Assembly (NCBI GenBank): GCA_029936315.1
Contig: JAPYTD010000024.1
Coordinates: 6,059-49,686 of the forward strand
Length of the DNA: 43,628 nucleotides
Direction: 5' to 3'
DNA from: Planctomycetota bacterium
Lineage (GTDB): Bacteria; Planctomycetota; UBA1135; UBA2386
Of this stretch, positions 8,225-16,131 are shown in pieces; within the stretch, counting starts at the first letter, position 1, and every line of letters begins with the position of its first letter. The translations under genes were made by a program, and so were the position numbers. Below the pieces are notes generated by a model, which searched no databases, had not been told where the DNA came from, and saw only the letters and a program-made list of their open reading frames with translations.

Positions 8225-8392
8225 TCTATAAGCTTCTTACGACCTTTATTCTGGGTAACTCCGGATTGCAAAGGGCAACGGCACAGAGCGTGCAATAGGT
8301 AGGTCGGTGGAAAGAAACGCCTGGGCATGTTGCCCAGTGGCAGGGATGGGCCTCGGTGTGGGGTGGTGCCTCACCGGGGCCCGTTTTTTTTT
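8225..8392 (+). ncRNA. candidate small structured RNA of about 160 nt
   Basis: No protein frame is credible here. The stretch can form three hairpins: GCAC/GTGC at 8281-8293, a perfect 7-bp stem CTGGGCA/TGCCCAG with a TGT loop at 8321-8337, and the 11-bp terminator stem at 8348-8382. Between them is a purine-rich single-stranded stretch (GGAAAGAAACG). I could not match it to 6S, SRP, tmRNA or RNase P RNA. It could instead be a long mazG 3' untranslated region. The upstream TATAAT supports an independent transcript but does not prove it. Confidence 0.4.
8348..8392 (+). terminator. strong intrinsic terminator
   Basis: An 11-bp stem (GGGCCTCGGTG at 8348-8358 with CACCGGGGCCC at 8372-8382, one G-T pair), a 13-nt loop, one G and then nine T (8384-8392) form a textbook plus-strand terminator. 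It ends transcription from mazG or from the candidate small RNA just before the convergent TPR gene. On the minus strand the hairpin is not followed by a T run. Confidence 0.92.
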
Positions 8393-8401
8393 GGCTAGCG
8401 C

Positions 8402-9316
8402 CTACCGCGCGCGGGCCAGTTCGGCTTCGGCGGCGATCACGCCAAACGATGCCCAGCCCGCATCCTCCGCCAACGCTTCAAGCTGTGGCCGTGCCGCCGC
8501 CAGCCCTTTGGTCACGAGCAGATAGTGCGCGAGCCCAAACTGCAGCGCCGCGCCCGAACTGCCCTCGCCAACCTTCACCTGGTCGACCTTGAGCTTGCCG
8601 CCATAGAGCAGACAGAGTTGGTGGTAGCTCTTGTTCTCGACGATGTCCATGCCAGCCGTAATGCCAAGCACGGCGGCGGCCGCCCCGGCCACGTCGCCGA
8701 GGCGCATGCGCGTGCTCCACAGCCAGTGCGTCACTGCAACCCGCGACTCGTCGTTGCTGCAGACCGCCAAGCAATCGAGCCAGCGACGCTCGGCGTCGTC
8801 AAAGTCACCGAGCAAGAACGAGGCGAGGGCTCCGTGGTAGTGCACATTGAAGTGCAGCGTGCTGTGCGGTGGGCGACCGGGCACTGGCAAACCATCCGGC
8901 TCGACCTCATCCATGGTCGTGCGACACGCCAGCGCGGCCTGCCGAAGGTCTTGCTGCGCGCGCGCAGAGTCCCGCACGCTGATGTAGCGATGGCCGCGAT
9001 GGCGTAGCAAGAACGCATCGCCCGGCCAACGCTGCAACGCCTCGGTGTAGATCGCGATCGCTTCGCGGTAGCGGCCCAGATAGCCAAGCCGCCGCCCCAC
9101 CCAAATCGCAGCATCGCGATCCTGCGGATTGCTGTCGGCGTGACGGCGCGCGACCGCGAGGTTTGCCTCGCGCTCTTGACGCAGGTCCGGCGACAGCTCC
9201 GGCGCATGCAGCGCGCGGCCGGACAACGACCAACACTCGGCGCCGTCAGGCAATGCCAACTGCATCTGGCACGCCGCGAGCAACAGACCAAGAACTACGA
9301 GTTTTCTTCGGGCCAT
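8402..9316 (-). CDS. TPR-repeat lipoprotein
   Basis: The 304-residue protein starts at the ATG at 9316, with GAGGTG 8 nt upstream and a short signal peptide ending in the lipobox LLAAC. It overlaps the end of apbE by 22 bp, so it is probably co-transcribed and coupled. The mature part has tetratricopeptide-like helices: one clear unit around YLGRYREAIAIYTEALQRWPGD, a second around ALASFLLGDFDDAERRWLDCL, and weaker ones after. A conserved-looking LHFNVHYHGALA lies between. TPR proteins bind partner proteins; the partner is unknown. It is probably periplasmic and membrane-anchored. Confidence 0.72.
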   Translation of the reverse strand: MARRKLVVLGLLLAACQMQLALPDGAECWSLSGRALHAPELSPDLRQEREANLAVARRHADSNPQDRDAAIWVGRRLGYLGRYREAIAIYTEALQRWPGDAFLLRHRGHRYISVRDSARAQQDLRQAALACRTTMDEVEPDGLPVPGRPPHSTLHFNVHYHGALASFLLGDFDDAERRWLDCLAVCSNDESRVAVTHWLWSTRMRLGDVAGAAAAVLGITAGMDIVENKSYHQLCLLYGGKLKVDQVKVGEGSSGAALQFGLAHYLLVTKGLAAARPQLEALAEDAGWASFGVIAAEAELARAR

Positions 9317-10329
9317 TCGATCTTCACCTCTTGCCACCTCGTCTCAACCCCCGGCTTCAAGAACAGCACGCTGTGCGCGCCTAGCTCCTTCATCGCGGGC
9401 CACAATTCTCTGCCGGCCTCATCCCCCAACACCATCATCGCCGTGCCGATCGCGTCGGCCGTCGCACAACTGTCGGCGATGACGGACGCACTGACGACAG
9501 CGTGCTCGGGGTTGCGGCCGGTGCGCGGGTCAAACAGATGGTGCACAACGCGGCCGCCGACGATGACCGCATTGCGGTAATCGCCGCTGCTGCACAACGC
9601 GCGATCACGCAACGGCAACGTGACGACGGCGTGTTGGCCTCCCGCTGCGTCGCTCGACGGATCGACGACGCCTATGCGCCAAACGGTGCCATCGGGCTTC
9701 ACGCCCCGGCACAACACTTCGCCAGTGATCTGAAGGTAGAACGACTGTATGCCGAGCGCCGTCAGCTTGGCGGCGATCGCATCGGCAGCGGCACCGGCGA
9801 CGATGCCATCGAGATCCAACACCAAGTCCGCATGTTGCTTGACCAGCTTGCCGTCTTGGATCGACACCTTCTGGTAGCCGACCCGCTCCTTGGCCAACAC
9901 CTGCTGCGCGTCTTCGATGCCAACCGTCGGATCCTCTTTGGCCGCGCGATACAGATCGCTGAGCGGCTTGATGGTTGGGTCAAATGCACCACCGGTCGCC
10001 TTGGCAATGCGCAACGCGTGTTGCAACAGCGCACGAAAGCGTTCACTGATCTCCAACGGCTCGGTGCTGCGGTGCGCATTGACGCGCATCATCTCGGAGT
10101 TGTCCCGCCAGTTGCTAAACGTGACATCGAACGCCAACAGTTCTTGGGCGACGAGCGACCGTACGTCGGCGATCGGGTGGTCGGTGACGACCTTGACCTC
10201 ATAGGCCGAGCCCATCGTCGAGCCGACAAAGCTCTGCACAATGGGGTCTTGAGCGCATCCCGCCAAGAACACAGCTGCCGACAACATGGTCGGCAACAAC
10301 ATCAGGCGGTGACGGCTCGGGCTCTGCAT
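9295..10329 (-). CDS. apbE: FAD:protein FMN transferase (ApbE)
   Basis: The roughly 344-residue lipoprotein (lipobox FLAGC after a short signal peptide; the ATG at 10338 is also possible) attaches FMN from FAD to a Thr of target proteins in the periplasm. Family motifs: the N-terminal GSTMGSAYEVKV, FDPTIKPLSDLY, then DLDGIVAGAAADAI at the usual D-L-x-x-I-x-K/E-G-x-x-x-D site, ITGEVLCRG, HLFDPRTGRNPEH and the magnesium-binding SCATADAIGTAM. The usual Lys or Glu of the third motif is Ala here. The Na+-NQR operon nearby encodes two expected substrates, NqrB and NqrC. It shares a transcript with the TPR lipoprotein downstream. Confidence 0.9.
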   Translation of the reverse strand: MQSPSRHRLMLLPTMLSAAVFLAGCAQDPIVQSFVGSTMGSAYEVKVVTDHPIADVRSLVAQELLAFDVTFSNWRDNSEMMRVNAHRSTEPLEISERFRALLQHALRIAKATGGAFDPTIKPLSDLYRAAKEDPTVGIEDAQQVLAKERVGYQKVSIQDGKLVKQHADLVLDLDGIVAGAAADAIAAKLTALGIQSFYLQITGEVLCRGVKPDGTVWRIGVVDPSSDAAGGQHAVVTLPLRDRALCSSGDYRNAVIVGGRVVHHLFDPRTGRNPEHAVVSASVIADSCATADAIGTAMMVLGDEAGRELWPAMKELGAHSVLFLKPGVETRWQEVKIEWPEENS

Positions 10330-10396
10330 CGCCCGCATCGTAGCGAGCGAGCCGGGCGGCGCACGACGCACCCAAGCGCCGCACGCAAAACTTGCC

Positions 10397-10567
10397 CTAC
10401 TTCTTGAGGCGGAAGGTCATCTTCGGCTTCTGACCATTAATCTCCTCTTCCACCGAGAACACGCCGTCCTTCAAGACGCCCGTCTTGGTCTCTTCCTTAC
10501 CGGTTTCATCCTTGGTGTTCATCGTCAGCATGTCGCCGTCGAGCTTCCAGGTACCCGTCGCCAACAT
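10397..10567 (-). pseudogene. C-terminal remnant of a small beta-rich protein
   Basis: A 56-residue open frame reads ATGTWKLDGDMLTM, then TGVLKDGVFSVEEEING and ends MTFRLKK. This strand pattern is the C-terminal half of a lipocalin-like or similar beta-barrel domain, normally about 130-150 residues. The N-terminal half is missing: in frame upstream there are only about a dozen unrelated codons before a TAG at 10606-10604. The nominal ATG overlaps the ATG of the opposite-strand rluA-type gene in the sequence CATG. It is best explained as a gene truncated when the pseudouridine synthase side was joined on, though a short real protein cannot be excluded. Confidence 0.6.
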
Positions 10568-11453
10568 GTCAGAGAGCGAACAGTGCTTTGTGGTGAGCGA
10601 GGCCTATCGAGGCATGCGGCTCGATCGTTTTCTGCAAGCGATGGTGCCGCGCATGTCGCGAGCGGCGATCCAGGATGCCATCGAGAACCGCGTGCGGCTC
10701 CAGTCGGGGCGCGAACCCAAGGCGTCCATGCGGCCCGCGGTCGGCGACATCGTTCTGTTTGCGCAGCGCGTGCAGATGATCGTGCCGGACGTCGAGATCC
10801 CCGTACTTGCCGAAGGCGACGGGTGGACGGTGGTCAACAAACCCGCTGGACTTGCAAGCACGCCAAGCGCTCGGCGCCCCGGCGCGGACGTTGCCACACT
10901 GACCGGCAAGGCACCCGCGCACCGACTCGACTACGGCACCAGCGGTTGCCTGCTTCTCGTTCACGACAAGGTAGCTGCGCAGCACTTCGAACGGGCCTTT
11001 CGAGAACGCCGGATTGGCAAGCAGTACATCGCGATCGTCAAAGGCATCCCGCAACACGACACGTTTACGATCGACGCTGCGATCGGGCGCGACCAAGAAA
11101 GCCGCCTGCCACACAAGGTCATGATCACGGACACTGGCACCCAAGCGATCACTCACGTGGAAGTCCTAGAACGCCGCTCCGAGCGAGCGCTAGTGCGCTG
11201 CACACCGCGGACGGGGCGCCGCCACCAAATCCGCGTGCACCTGGCGCACGTCGGCCATGCGCTCGTCGGCGATCTTCTTTATGGCGGCGATGAGAGACGC
11301 TTCATCCGATGGCAACTCGGGCAACCGGTTGCACTGGACGACGGCGTAGTTGCGGGGCGGCACTTGCTGCACGCTCAGCAGCTGGCCATCGTGCCGCCGG
11401 GCCAGCAGGAACCAATCTCGATCGAGGCCGCAAGGCCAGACGACTTTGCGTAG
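10566..11453 (+). CDS. RluA-family 23S rRNA/tRNA pseudouridine synthase
   Basis: The 295-residue protein isomerises uridine to pseudouridine in structured RNA. It has an S4-like RNA-binding domain at about 12-65 (MRLDRFLQAMVPRMSRAAIQ) and the catalytic domain with WTVVNKPAGL, the active-site motif HRLDYGTSG (D122), KQYIAIVKG and the conserved GRRHQIRVHLAHVGHALVGDLLY. The ATG at 10566 is chosen because family sequence begins there; the longer frame from 10485 is antisense to the gene remnant. No Shine-Dalgarno is visible, and the promoter would have to lie inside that remnant. The exact target position (RluC/RluD type) is not decidable. It is convergent with nqrF. Confidence 0.9.
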   Translation: MSESEQCFVVSEAYRGMRLDRFLQAMVPRMSRAAIQDAIENRVRLQSGREPKASMRPAVGDIVLFAQRVQMIVPDVEIPVLAEGDGWTVVNKPAGLASTPSARRPGADVATLTGKAPAHRLDYGTSGCLLLVHDKVAAQHFERAFRERRIGKQYIAIVKGIPQHDTFTIDAAIGRDQESRLPHKVMITDTGTQAITHVEVLERRSERALVRCTPRTGRRHQIRVHLAHVGHALVGDLLYGGDERRFIRWQLGQPVALDDGVVAGRHLLHAQQLAIVPPGQQEPISIEAARPDDFA

Positions 11454-11479
11454 CAACCCTGCAACCTGCGCGTTTGCTA

Positions 11480-11502
11480 GGTTCGGCGCTTTGCGCCGAA
11501 TC
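11480..11502. terminator. hairpin between convergent genes
   Basis: An 8-bp perfect stem TTCGGCGC/GCGCCGAA with a TTT loop (11482-11500), extended by two more pairs, sits between the rluA-type stop and the nqrF stop. Neither strand has a T run after it, so it is not a textbook intrinsic terminator. It may protect or help end both convergent transcripts. Confidence 0.5.
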
Positions 11503-11504
11503 GA

Positions 11505-12731
11505 TCAACCGCCAAAGTCATCGAACGCGATCATGTCCTTCTCGACACCGAGGTCGTCGAGCATCTTCTGCACCGACGTGTTCATCATCGGCGGACCACA
11601 CATGTAGAACTCGATCTCGTCGATGTCCTCGTGCTCATTGAGGTAGTTGTCGTAGGCCACCTGGTGGATGAAGCCGGTGAACCCTTCCCAGTTGTCCTCG
11701 GGCTGGGGCTCGGACAGGGCCACGTTGTAGGTGAAGTTCGGGAACTGCTTTTCGATCGCCTCGAACTGGTCCGTGTAGAACATCTCACGCTTCGAACGGG
11801 CGCCGTACCAGTAGGTGACCTTGCGGCCAGTCTTGAGCGTGTGGAACAGGTGGAAAATGTGGCTGCGCAGCGGCGCCATGCCAGCACCACCACCGATGTA
11901 GAGCATCTCGCGTTCGGTGTCCTTGATGAAGAAGTCACCGTACGGACCCGAGATCGTGATCTTGTCACCGGGCTTTAGCGAGAAGACGTAGCTGGAGCAC
12001 AAGCCCGGCGGCAGCTCTGGCTGACGTGGCGGCGGTGAGGCGATGCGGATGTTGAGCATCACCATGTTGCCTTCGGCCGGGTGGTTCGCCATTGAGTAGG
12101 CGCGGAACACCGGCGTCGGGTTGTTGGCAACGAAGTCCCACAGTTTGAACTTGTCCCAGTCACCGCGGAACTCTTCTTCGATGTGGAAGTCGGAGAACTT
12201 GAGGTTCGCGTACTGCGGCACGTCGATCTGGATGTAGCCACCGGACTCGAATCCGATCGTCTCGCCTTCCGGCAGGTCGACCGCGAGCTCCTTGATGAAC
12301 GTCGCGACGTTGTGGTTGGAGCGAACCGTGCACTCCCACTTCTTGATGCCGAAGACTTCGTCCGGCACCTGCACCTTCATCTCGCCGCGCACCTTGACCT
12401 GACAGGCCAGGCGCACGCCTTCTTTGGCTTCGCCGCGAGACACGTGGGTCAGCTCGGATGGCAGAATGTCACCGCCACCTTCGGAGACCTTGCACTTGCA
12501 CATTGCGCAGGTGCCCTTGCCACCACAGGCGGACGGCAAGAACAGGCCTTGCTCGCTCAGTGCAGTCAGCAGATTGGAGCCAATCGCTACTTCCGGCGAA
12601 TTCGAATCGTCGCCGTTGATCAACAGCTTGACCTGGCCCTTCTGGACCAGCTTGCTCTCACAGAACATGAGCACGAGTACCATAGCCACGATGACTCCGG
12701 TCAAGGCGATCACGCCTACAAGGATTTCCAT
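11505..12731 (-). CDS. nqrF: Na+-NQR subunit F (NADH dehydrogenase flavoprotein)
   Basis: The 408-residue subunit takes electrons from NADH through FAD to a [2Fe-2S] cluster. It has one N-terminal transmembrane helix (about 3-23), then a ferredoxin domain with C69, C75, C78 and C110 ([17 protein letters not shown]), then the FAD/NADH domain with [11 protein letters not shown] (flavin), [15 protein letters not shown] (NADH) and the C-terminal FYMCGPPMM. Length and Cys spacing match characterised NqrF. It is the last gene of the nqr operon, 13 nt after nqrE. Signs of decay are absent. Confidence 0.98.
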   Translation of the reverse strand: MEILVGVIALTGVIVAMVLVLMFCESKLVQKGQVKLLINGDDSNSPEVAIGSNLLTALSEQGLFLPSACGGKGTCAMCKCKVSEGGGDILPSELTHVSRGEAKEGVRLACQVKVRGEMKVQVPDEVFGIKKWECTVRSNHNVATFIKELAVDLPEGETIGFESGGYIQIDVPQYANLKFSDFHIEEEFRGDWDKFKLWDFVANNPTPVFRAYSMANHPAEGNMVMLNIRIASPPPRQPELPPGLCSSYVFSLKPGDKITISGPYGDFFIKDTEREMLYIGGGAGMAPLRSHIFHLFHTLKTGRKVTYWYGARSKREMFYTDQFEAIEKQFPNFTYNVALSEPQPEDNWEGFTGFIHQVAYDNYLNEHEDIDEIEFYMCGPPMMNTSVQKMLDDLGVEKDMIAFDDFGG

Positions 12732-12744
12732 CTGGTGTGTCTCC

Positions 12745-13422
12745 TTAGATTCCGCTGAATGTCATGAAGGCCATCGCAATGAGGCCAGTCGTGATGAACG
12801 TGATGCCGAGGCCCTTGAGCGGATCCGGGATATTCGCCGTGCGCAGCTTCCAGCGGATCGCAGCCATGCTCACGATTGCGAGCAACCAACCCGTTCCTGA
12901 GCCGAGGCCGTAGACGACCGACTCGCCAAACGTGTAGTTGCGTTCGACCATGAACATCGAGCTGCCGAGGATGGCGCAGTTCACCGCGATCAACGGCAAG
13001 AAGATGCCGAGGGTCGCGTAGAGCTTGGGGCTGAACTTGTCGACGGCCATCTCGACGATCTGCACCGTCGCGGCGATGGTCGCAATGAACGTCAAGAACT
13101 GCAGGTAGCTCAGGTCCGAGTCAGGCATGCCAGCCCAGGACAGTGCGCCCGGAGCCAGAATGTAGGTCTGGATGATCCAGTTGAGTGGCACCGTCAGGCC
13201 GAGCACGAAGATGACGGCAAGACCTAGGCCGAGCGAACTATCGACGCGCTTGCAGATCGCGAGGTAGCTGCACATGCCGAGGAAGAACGCCAGCAGGATG
13301 TTCTCGACGAAGATCGAACGCAGCAGGATGCCGAGGTACGAGTTGCCCGCGTCCTGCGCGCCATCCTGAGGGATGGGCGCGAAAGCGAAGTCGTAGGAGT
13401 TGAGAATTGCTTCAGAGATCAT
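12745..13422 (-). CDS. nqrE: Na+-NQR subunit E
   Basis: The 225-residue integral membrane subunit has about six helices. With NqrD it holds an iron centre at the symmetric interface and takes part in sodium-coupled electron transfer. The ATG at 13422 has AGGAG 7 nt upstream. Family segments: [20 protein letters not shown], the loop with [30 protein letters not shown] and [11 protein letters not shown]. The conserved cysteines lie in the two half-repeats (MCSYLA and NCAILG). The gene is 10 nt after nqrD. Confidence 0.97.
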   Translation of the reverse strand: MISEAILNSYDFAFAPIPQDGAQDAGNSYLGILLRSIFVENILLAFFLGMCSYLAICKRVDSSLGLGLAVIFVLGLTVPLNWIIQTYILAPGALSWAGMPDSDLSYLQFLTFIATIAATVQIVEMAVDKFSPKLYATLGIFLPLIAVNCAILGSSMFMVERNYTFGESVVYGLGSGTGWLLAIVSMAAIRWKLRTANIPDPLKGLGITFITTGLIAMAFMTFSGI

Positions 13423-13432
13423 CAGTTCGCTC

Positions 13433-14092
13433 CTAGTTCTCCGTGTAGCCGCGGATCCAACGCAGCACCCAGACAATCACCCCAAGCAGGATGAACGCGC
13501 CGGGTGCGAGCACCATCAGGCCGTTGTTGACGTAGCCAGCTTCATACATCGCATCCGGAATGATCTCGTAGCCGAGCAGCTTGCCCGAGCCGAAGACCTC
13601 GCGGAAGGCGCCGACGACACAGATGATCCAGGCGTAGCCAAGACCGTTACCAATGCCATCGAGCAGGCTGCGCCATGGCGGGTTCTGCATCGCGAATGCC
13701 TCAAGTCGCCCCATCACGATGCAGTTCGTGATGATCAGACTGATGAAGACGCCAAGCTGTTTGGCAAGGTCGAACGCGTAAGCGCGCAACACCTGGTCGA
13801 CGATGATCACCGCGCCGGACACGACCACCAGCTGCACGATGATGCGGATCTTGCTCGGGATCAGGTTGCGCAACAGCGAGATGGTGACATTGGCCATCGC
13901 CATCACGGCAATCACGGAGATACCCATCACGATCGACACGTCGAGGCGTGTCGTCACGGCAAGGGCAGAACAAATGCCAAGCACCTGCAGCGTGATCGGG
14001 TTCTGGTCCAGCAACGGATCCAGGATCACGCGCTTCTCTTCTTCACCGAAGAGTGGCGCCTTCTTGGTCTCGGGAGCGGCTATTGAAGTCAT
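13433..14092 (-). CDS. nqrD: Na+-NQR subunit D
   Basis: The 219-residue integral membrane subunit is homologous to NqrE and pairs with it in an inverted arrangement. After a soluble N-terminal stretch come the motifs [20 protein letters not shown] and [20 protein letters not shown], whose cysteines coordinate the intramembrane iron, and [12 protein letters not shown]. The end is [13 protein letters not shown]. The start at 14092 lies 9 nt after the nqrC stop. Everything is at the usual length. Confidence 0.97.
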   Translation of the reverse strand: MTSIAAPETKKAPLFGEEEKRVILDPLLDQNPITLQVLGICSALAVTTRLDVSIVMGISVIAVMAMANVTISLLRNLIPSKIRIIVQLVVVSGAVIIVDQVLRAYAFDLAKQLGVFISLIITNCIVMGRLEAFAMQNPPWRSLLDGIGNGLGYAWIICVVGAFREVFGSGKLLGYEIIPDAMYEAGYVNNGLMVLAPGAFILLGVIVWVLRWIRGYTEN

Positions 14093-14101
14093 GGTTGCTC
14101 C

Positions 14102-14842
14102 CTATTTCTTCTGCAGGTAGGTGCTAAACGCCTGCAAGTCGCGCAAGACGAACTTGGAGACACCGTTACTGGTGATGGTCGCGCCAGCGAGACCATCGAC
14201 GTAGTGCTTCACCTCGCTCGGGATGCTCTCGTTGACCTTGCCCTTCTTGACCGTGACCGAGACCAGCTCGCCCTTGTCATTCAGGATCTCTTTGCCCTTC
14301 CACATGGCGGTCCACTCGGGGTTCTCGATTTCACCACCGAGGCCCGGCGTCTCGCCGTGCTTGTAGAACTGGATGCCCTTGACGTGGTTCTTATCGGCGT
14401 CGAGCGCGAGGTAACCGTAGAGGGTGCTCCACAGTCCCTTGCCTGACACCGGCAGGATGATCGCGTCTAGCCTGCCGTCCTCAGTGAAGCCGGTCTCGAT
14501 CATGCGAAACGCATTCGCGTCCTTCGGATCGGCTTCGCTAGCCTTCGCGTTGAGTGCGACGACCTGCTCTTTGCTATCGCCCTCGGCGAGGCTGCCGTCG
14601 CGGGTATCAACGATGATCGACTTGACGCGCTTCTTATAGAGCGCTTCGAGCTCGGGGCGCGGGCGAGAATCACCGCGCTCAATCAGGCCAGCGGCCATCA
14701 TGACGTTCTTTTGGCGGTCGAACTCAGCCGCCGCAAGTTGCGTCTCTTTGAGCTCGGTCGCCAGGACCGCCAGGACGGAGCTCACCGTGACACAAAGGCC
14801 AATGGTGAACACCATCACATACGAGTTGCTTTTGGTGTTCAT
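14102..14842 (-). CDS. nqrC: Na+-NQR subunit C (covalent FMN)
   Basis: The 246-residue subunit has one N-terminal membrane helix (MVFTIGLCVTVSSVLAVLA) and a periplasmic FMN-binding domain. The flavinylation motif is DGLAGATITSNGV near the C-terminus; the Thr of GAT (about T222) is where ApbE attaches FMN. Other family segments are LWSTLYGYLALD and HGETPGLGGEIENPEW. The ATG at 14842 overlaps the nqrB stop by 4 bp (ATGA), so a longer frame reaching back into nqrB can be ignored. Confidence 0.97.
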   Translation of the reverse strand: MNTKSNSYVMVFTIGLCVTVSSVLAVLATELKETQLAAAEFDRQKNVMMAAGLIERGDSRPRPELEALYKKRVKSIIVDTRDGSLAEGDSKEQVVALNAKASEADPKDANAFRMIETGFTEDGRLDAIILPVSGKGLWSTLYGYLALDADKNHVKGIQFYKHGETPGLGGEIENPEWTAMWKGKEILNDKGELVSVTVKKGKVNESIPSEVKHYVDGLAGATITSNGVSKFVLRDLQAFSTYLQKK

Positions 14843-16128
14843 GATCGCTTGAGCCTCCGCTTCATGTTGGCGGCGACGACGAAGTGGTCGATCGTCGGGG
14901 CGAACGCATTGAGCAGCAGAATCGCGAGCATGGTGCCCTCCGGGTAGGCCGGGTTGATCATGCGCACGAGGATCGTGATGACACCGATCAGGATGCCGTA
15001 GATCCACTTGCCGATATTGCTCTCTGGGCTCGACACCGGATCGGTCGCCATGAAGACGATGCCGAACAGGAAACCGCCACAGATCAGGTGCTCCCACGGC
15101 TCAAGATACATCGGGCCGGCCATTGGCAGGCCGGATGCCTCAGCCATGATCGGCACCATGAAGGCCGCGACGAGCATGCCGATGACGCCGGCAACCATCG
15201 TGCGCCAATTGCCGACTCCGGTGGCGAGCAACACGAAGGCGCCAATCAGTACCGCCAGCTTGCTCATCTCGCCGGCACTGCCGGGTATGTGGCCGAAGAA
15301 CAAGTCCGCGTGGCTATAGACGTCGGTGAGCACCGTGCTCGCGTCCTCGCCGGCGGTCTTGACGATCGCCAGGGCGGTCGGCTCCGAGTAGCCATCGATC
15401 AGGTTGCCCGGAACACCAGAAGGCGACGTGTTGCCGGCGACCCAAACGGCGTCGCCCGACATCTGAGCCGGGAACGCGAAGAACAAGAACGCACGCACCA
15501 GCATCGCCGGGTTGAAGATGTTCATGCCCGTGCCGCCGAACACTTCCTTGCCGAGCACGACCGCGAACGCGACGCCGATCGCCAACTGCCAGAGCGGCGT
15601 CGACGGCGGCACGATCAACGCGATCAGCATGCCGGAAACGAGGTAGCCTTCGCTGACCTCTTCCTTGCGGATCACGCAGAACAAACCCTCGATCGATAGA
15701 CCAACGCCATAGCTAACGATCACCAGCGGCAACATGCGTTGCAGACCGAAGATGATCGTATCGGAGGCGCTGGTGACCTCTGCCGCGAGGTCCGGGGCAC
15801 CAAGGATGCCTTGCAGCCATCCGGTGACGTAATCACCGGCGACCATGTTGCCATCGGCGATCAGCTGCCCAACGGCTGCAAAGTGTTGCGCGCCAGTGTT
15901 CCAGAAGGCCCAGAGCAGACACGGCATCATCGCGAGGATGACGCTGTTCATGACCCGCTTCAGGTCGACGTAGTCGCGCATGTGCACGCCCTTCTTGCCG
16001 GCGCGGAAATCCGGCGCGAACAAGAACGTCTCCATGGCATCGAACAGCGGCCACACCTTGTGGAACTTGCTGTCCTTGGCGTGGTAGAGCTTGCGCTGCT
16101 TGTCGATCAGGTTGCGTAAGAACTTCAC
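14839..16128 (-). CDS. nqrB: Na+-NQR subunit B (membrane, FMN and quinone site)
   Basis: This 429-residue integral membrane subunit binds ubiquinone and riboflavin and carries covalent FMN. Family regions: the soluble N-terminus, VHMRDYVDLKRVM, GMLIALIVPPSTPLWQ, GKEVFGGTGMNIFNPAMLVRAFLFFAFP, and MATDPVSSPESN near the C-terminus. The flavinylation segment reads DGYSEPT (245-251) where most NqrB have SGAT; the acceptor Thr (T251) is kept but G-A is replaced by E-P. The gene starts 3 nt after nqrA and overlaps nqrC by 4 bp. Confidence 0.97.
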   Translation of the reverse strand: MKFLRNLIDKQRKLYHAKDSKFHKVWPLFDAMETFLFAPDFRAGKKGVHMRDYVDLKRVMNSVILAMMPCLLWAFWNTGAQHFAAVGQLIADGNMVAGDYVTGWLQGILGAPDLAAEVTSASDTIIFGLQRMLPLVIVSYGVGLSIEGLFCVIRKEEVSEGYLVSGMLIALIVPPSTPLWQLAIGVAFAVVLGKEVFGGTGMNIFNPAMLVRAFLFFAFPAQMSGDAVWVAGNTSPSGVPGNLIDGYSEPTALAIVKTAGEDASTVLTDVYSHADLFFGHIPGSAGEMSKLAVLIGAFVLLATGVGNWRTMVAGVIGMLVAAFMVPIMAEASGLPMAGPMYLEPWEHLICGGFLFGIVFMATDPVSSPESNIGKWIYGILIGVITILVRMINPAYPEGTMLAILLLNAFAPTIDHFVVAANMKRRLKRS

Positions 16129-16131
16129 GGC

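Noticed and set aside
8225..8392. Possibility of 6S RNA, SRP RNA or RNase P RNA
   Set aside because: The conserved signatures (SRP GGAAGGAAGCAG-type loop, RNase P GAGGAAAGTC, 6S central bubble) were not found, so only a generic structured-RNA call is kept.
12183..12758. Plus-strand 191-residue frame within nqrF
   Set aside because: It is fully antisense to an intact, highly conserved nqrF.
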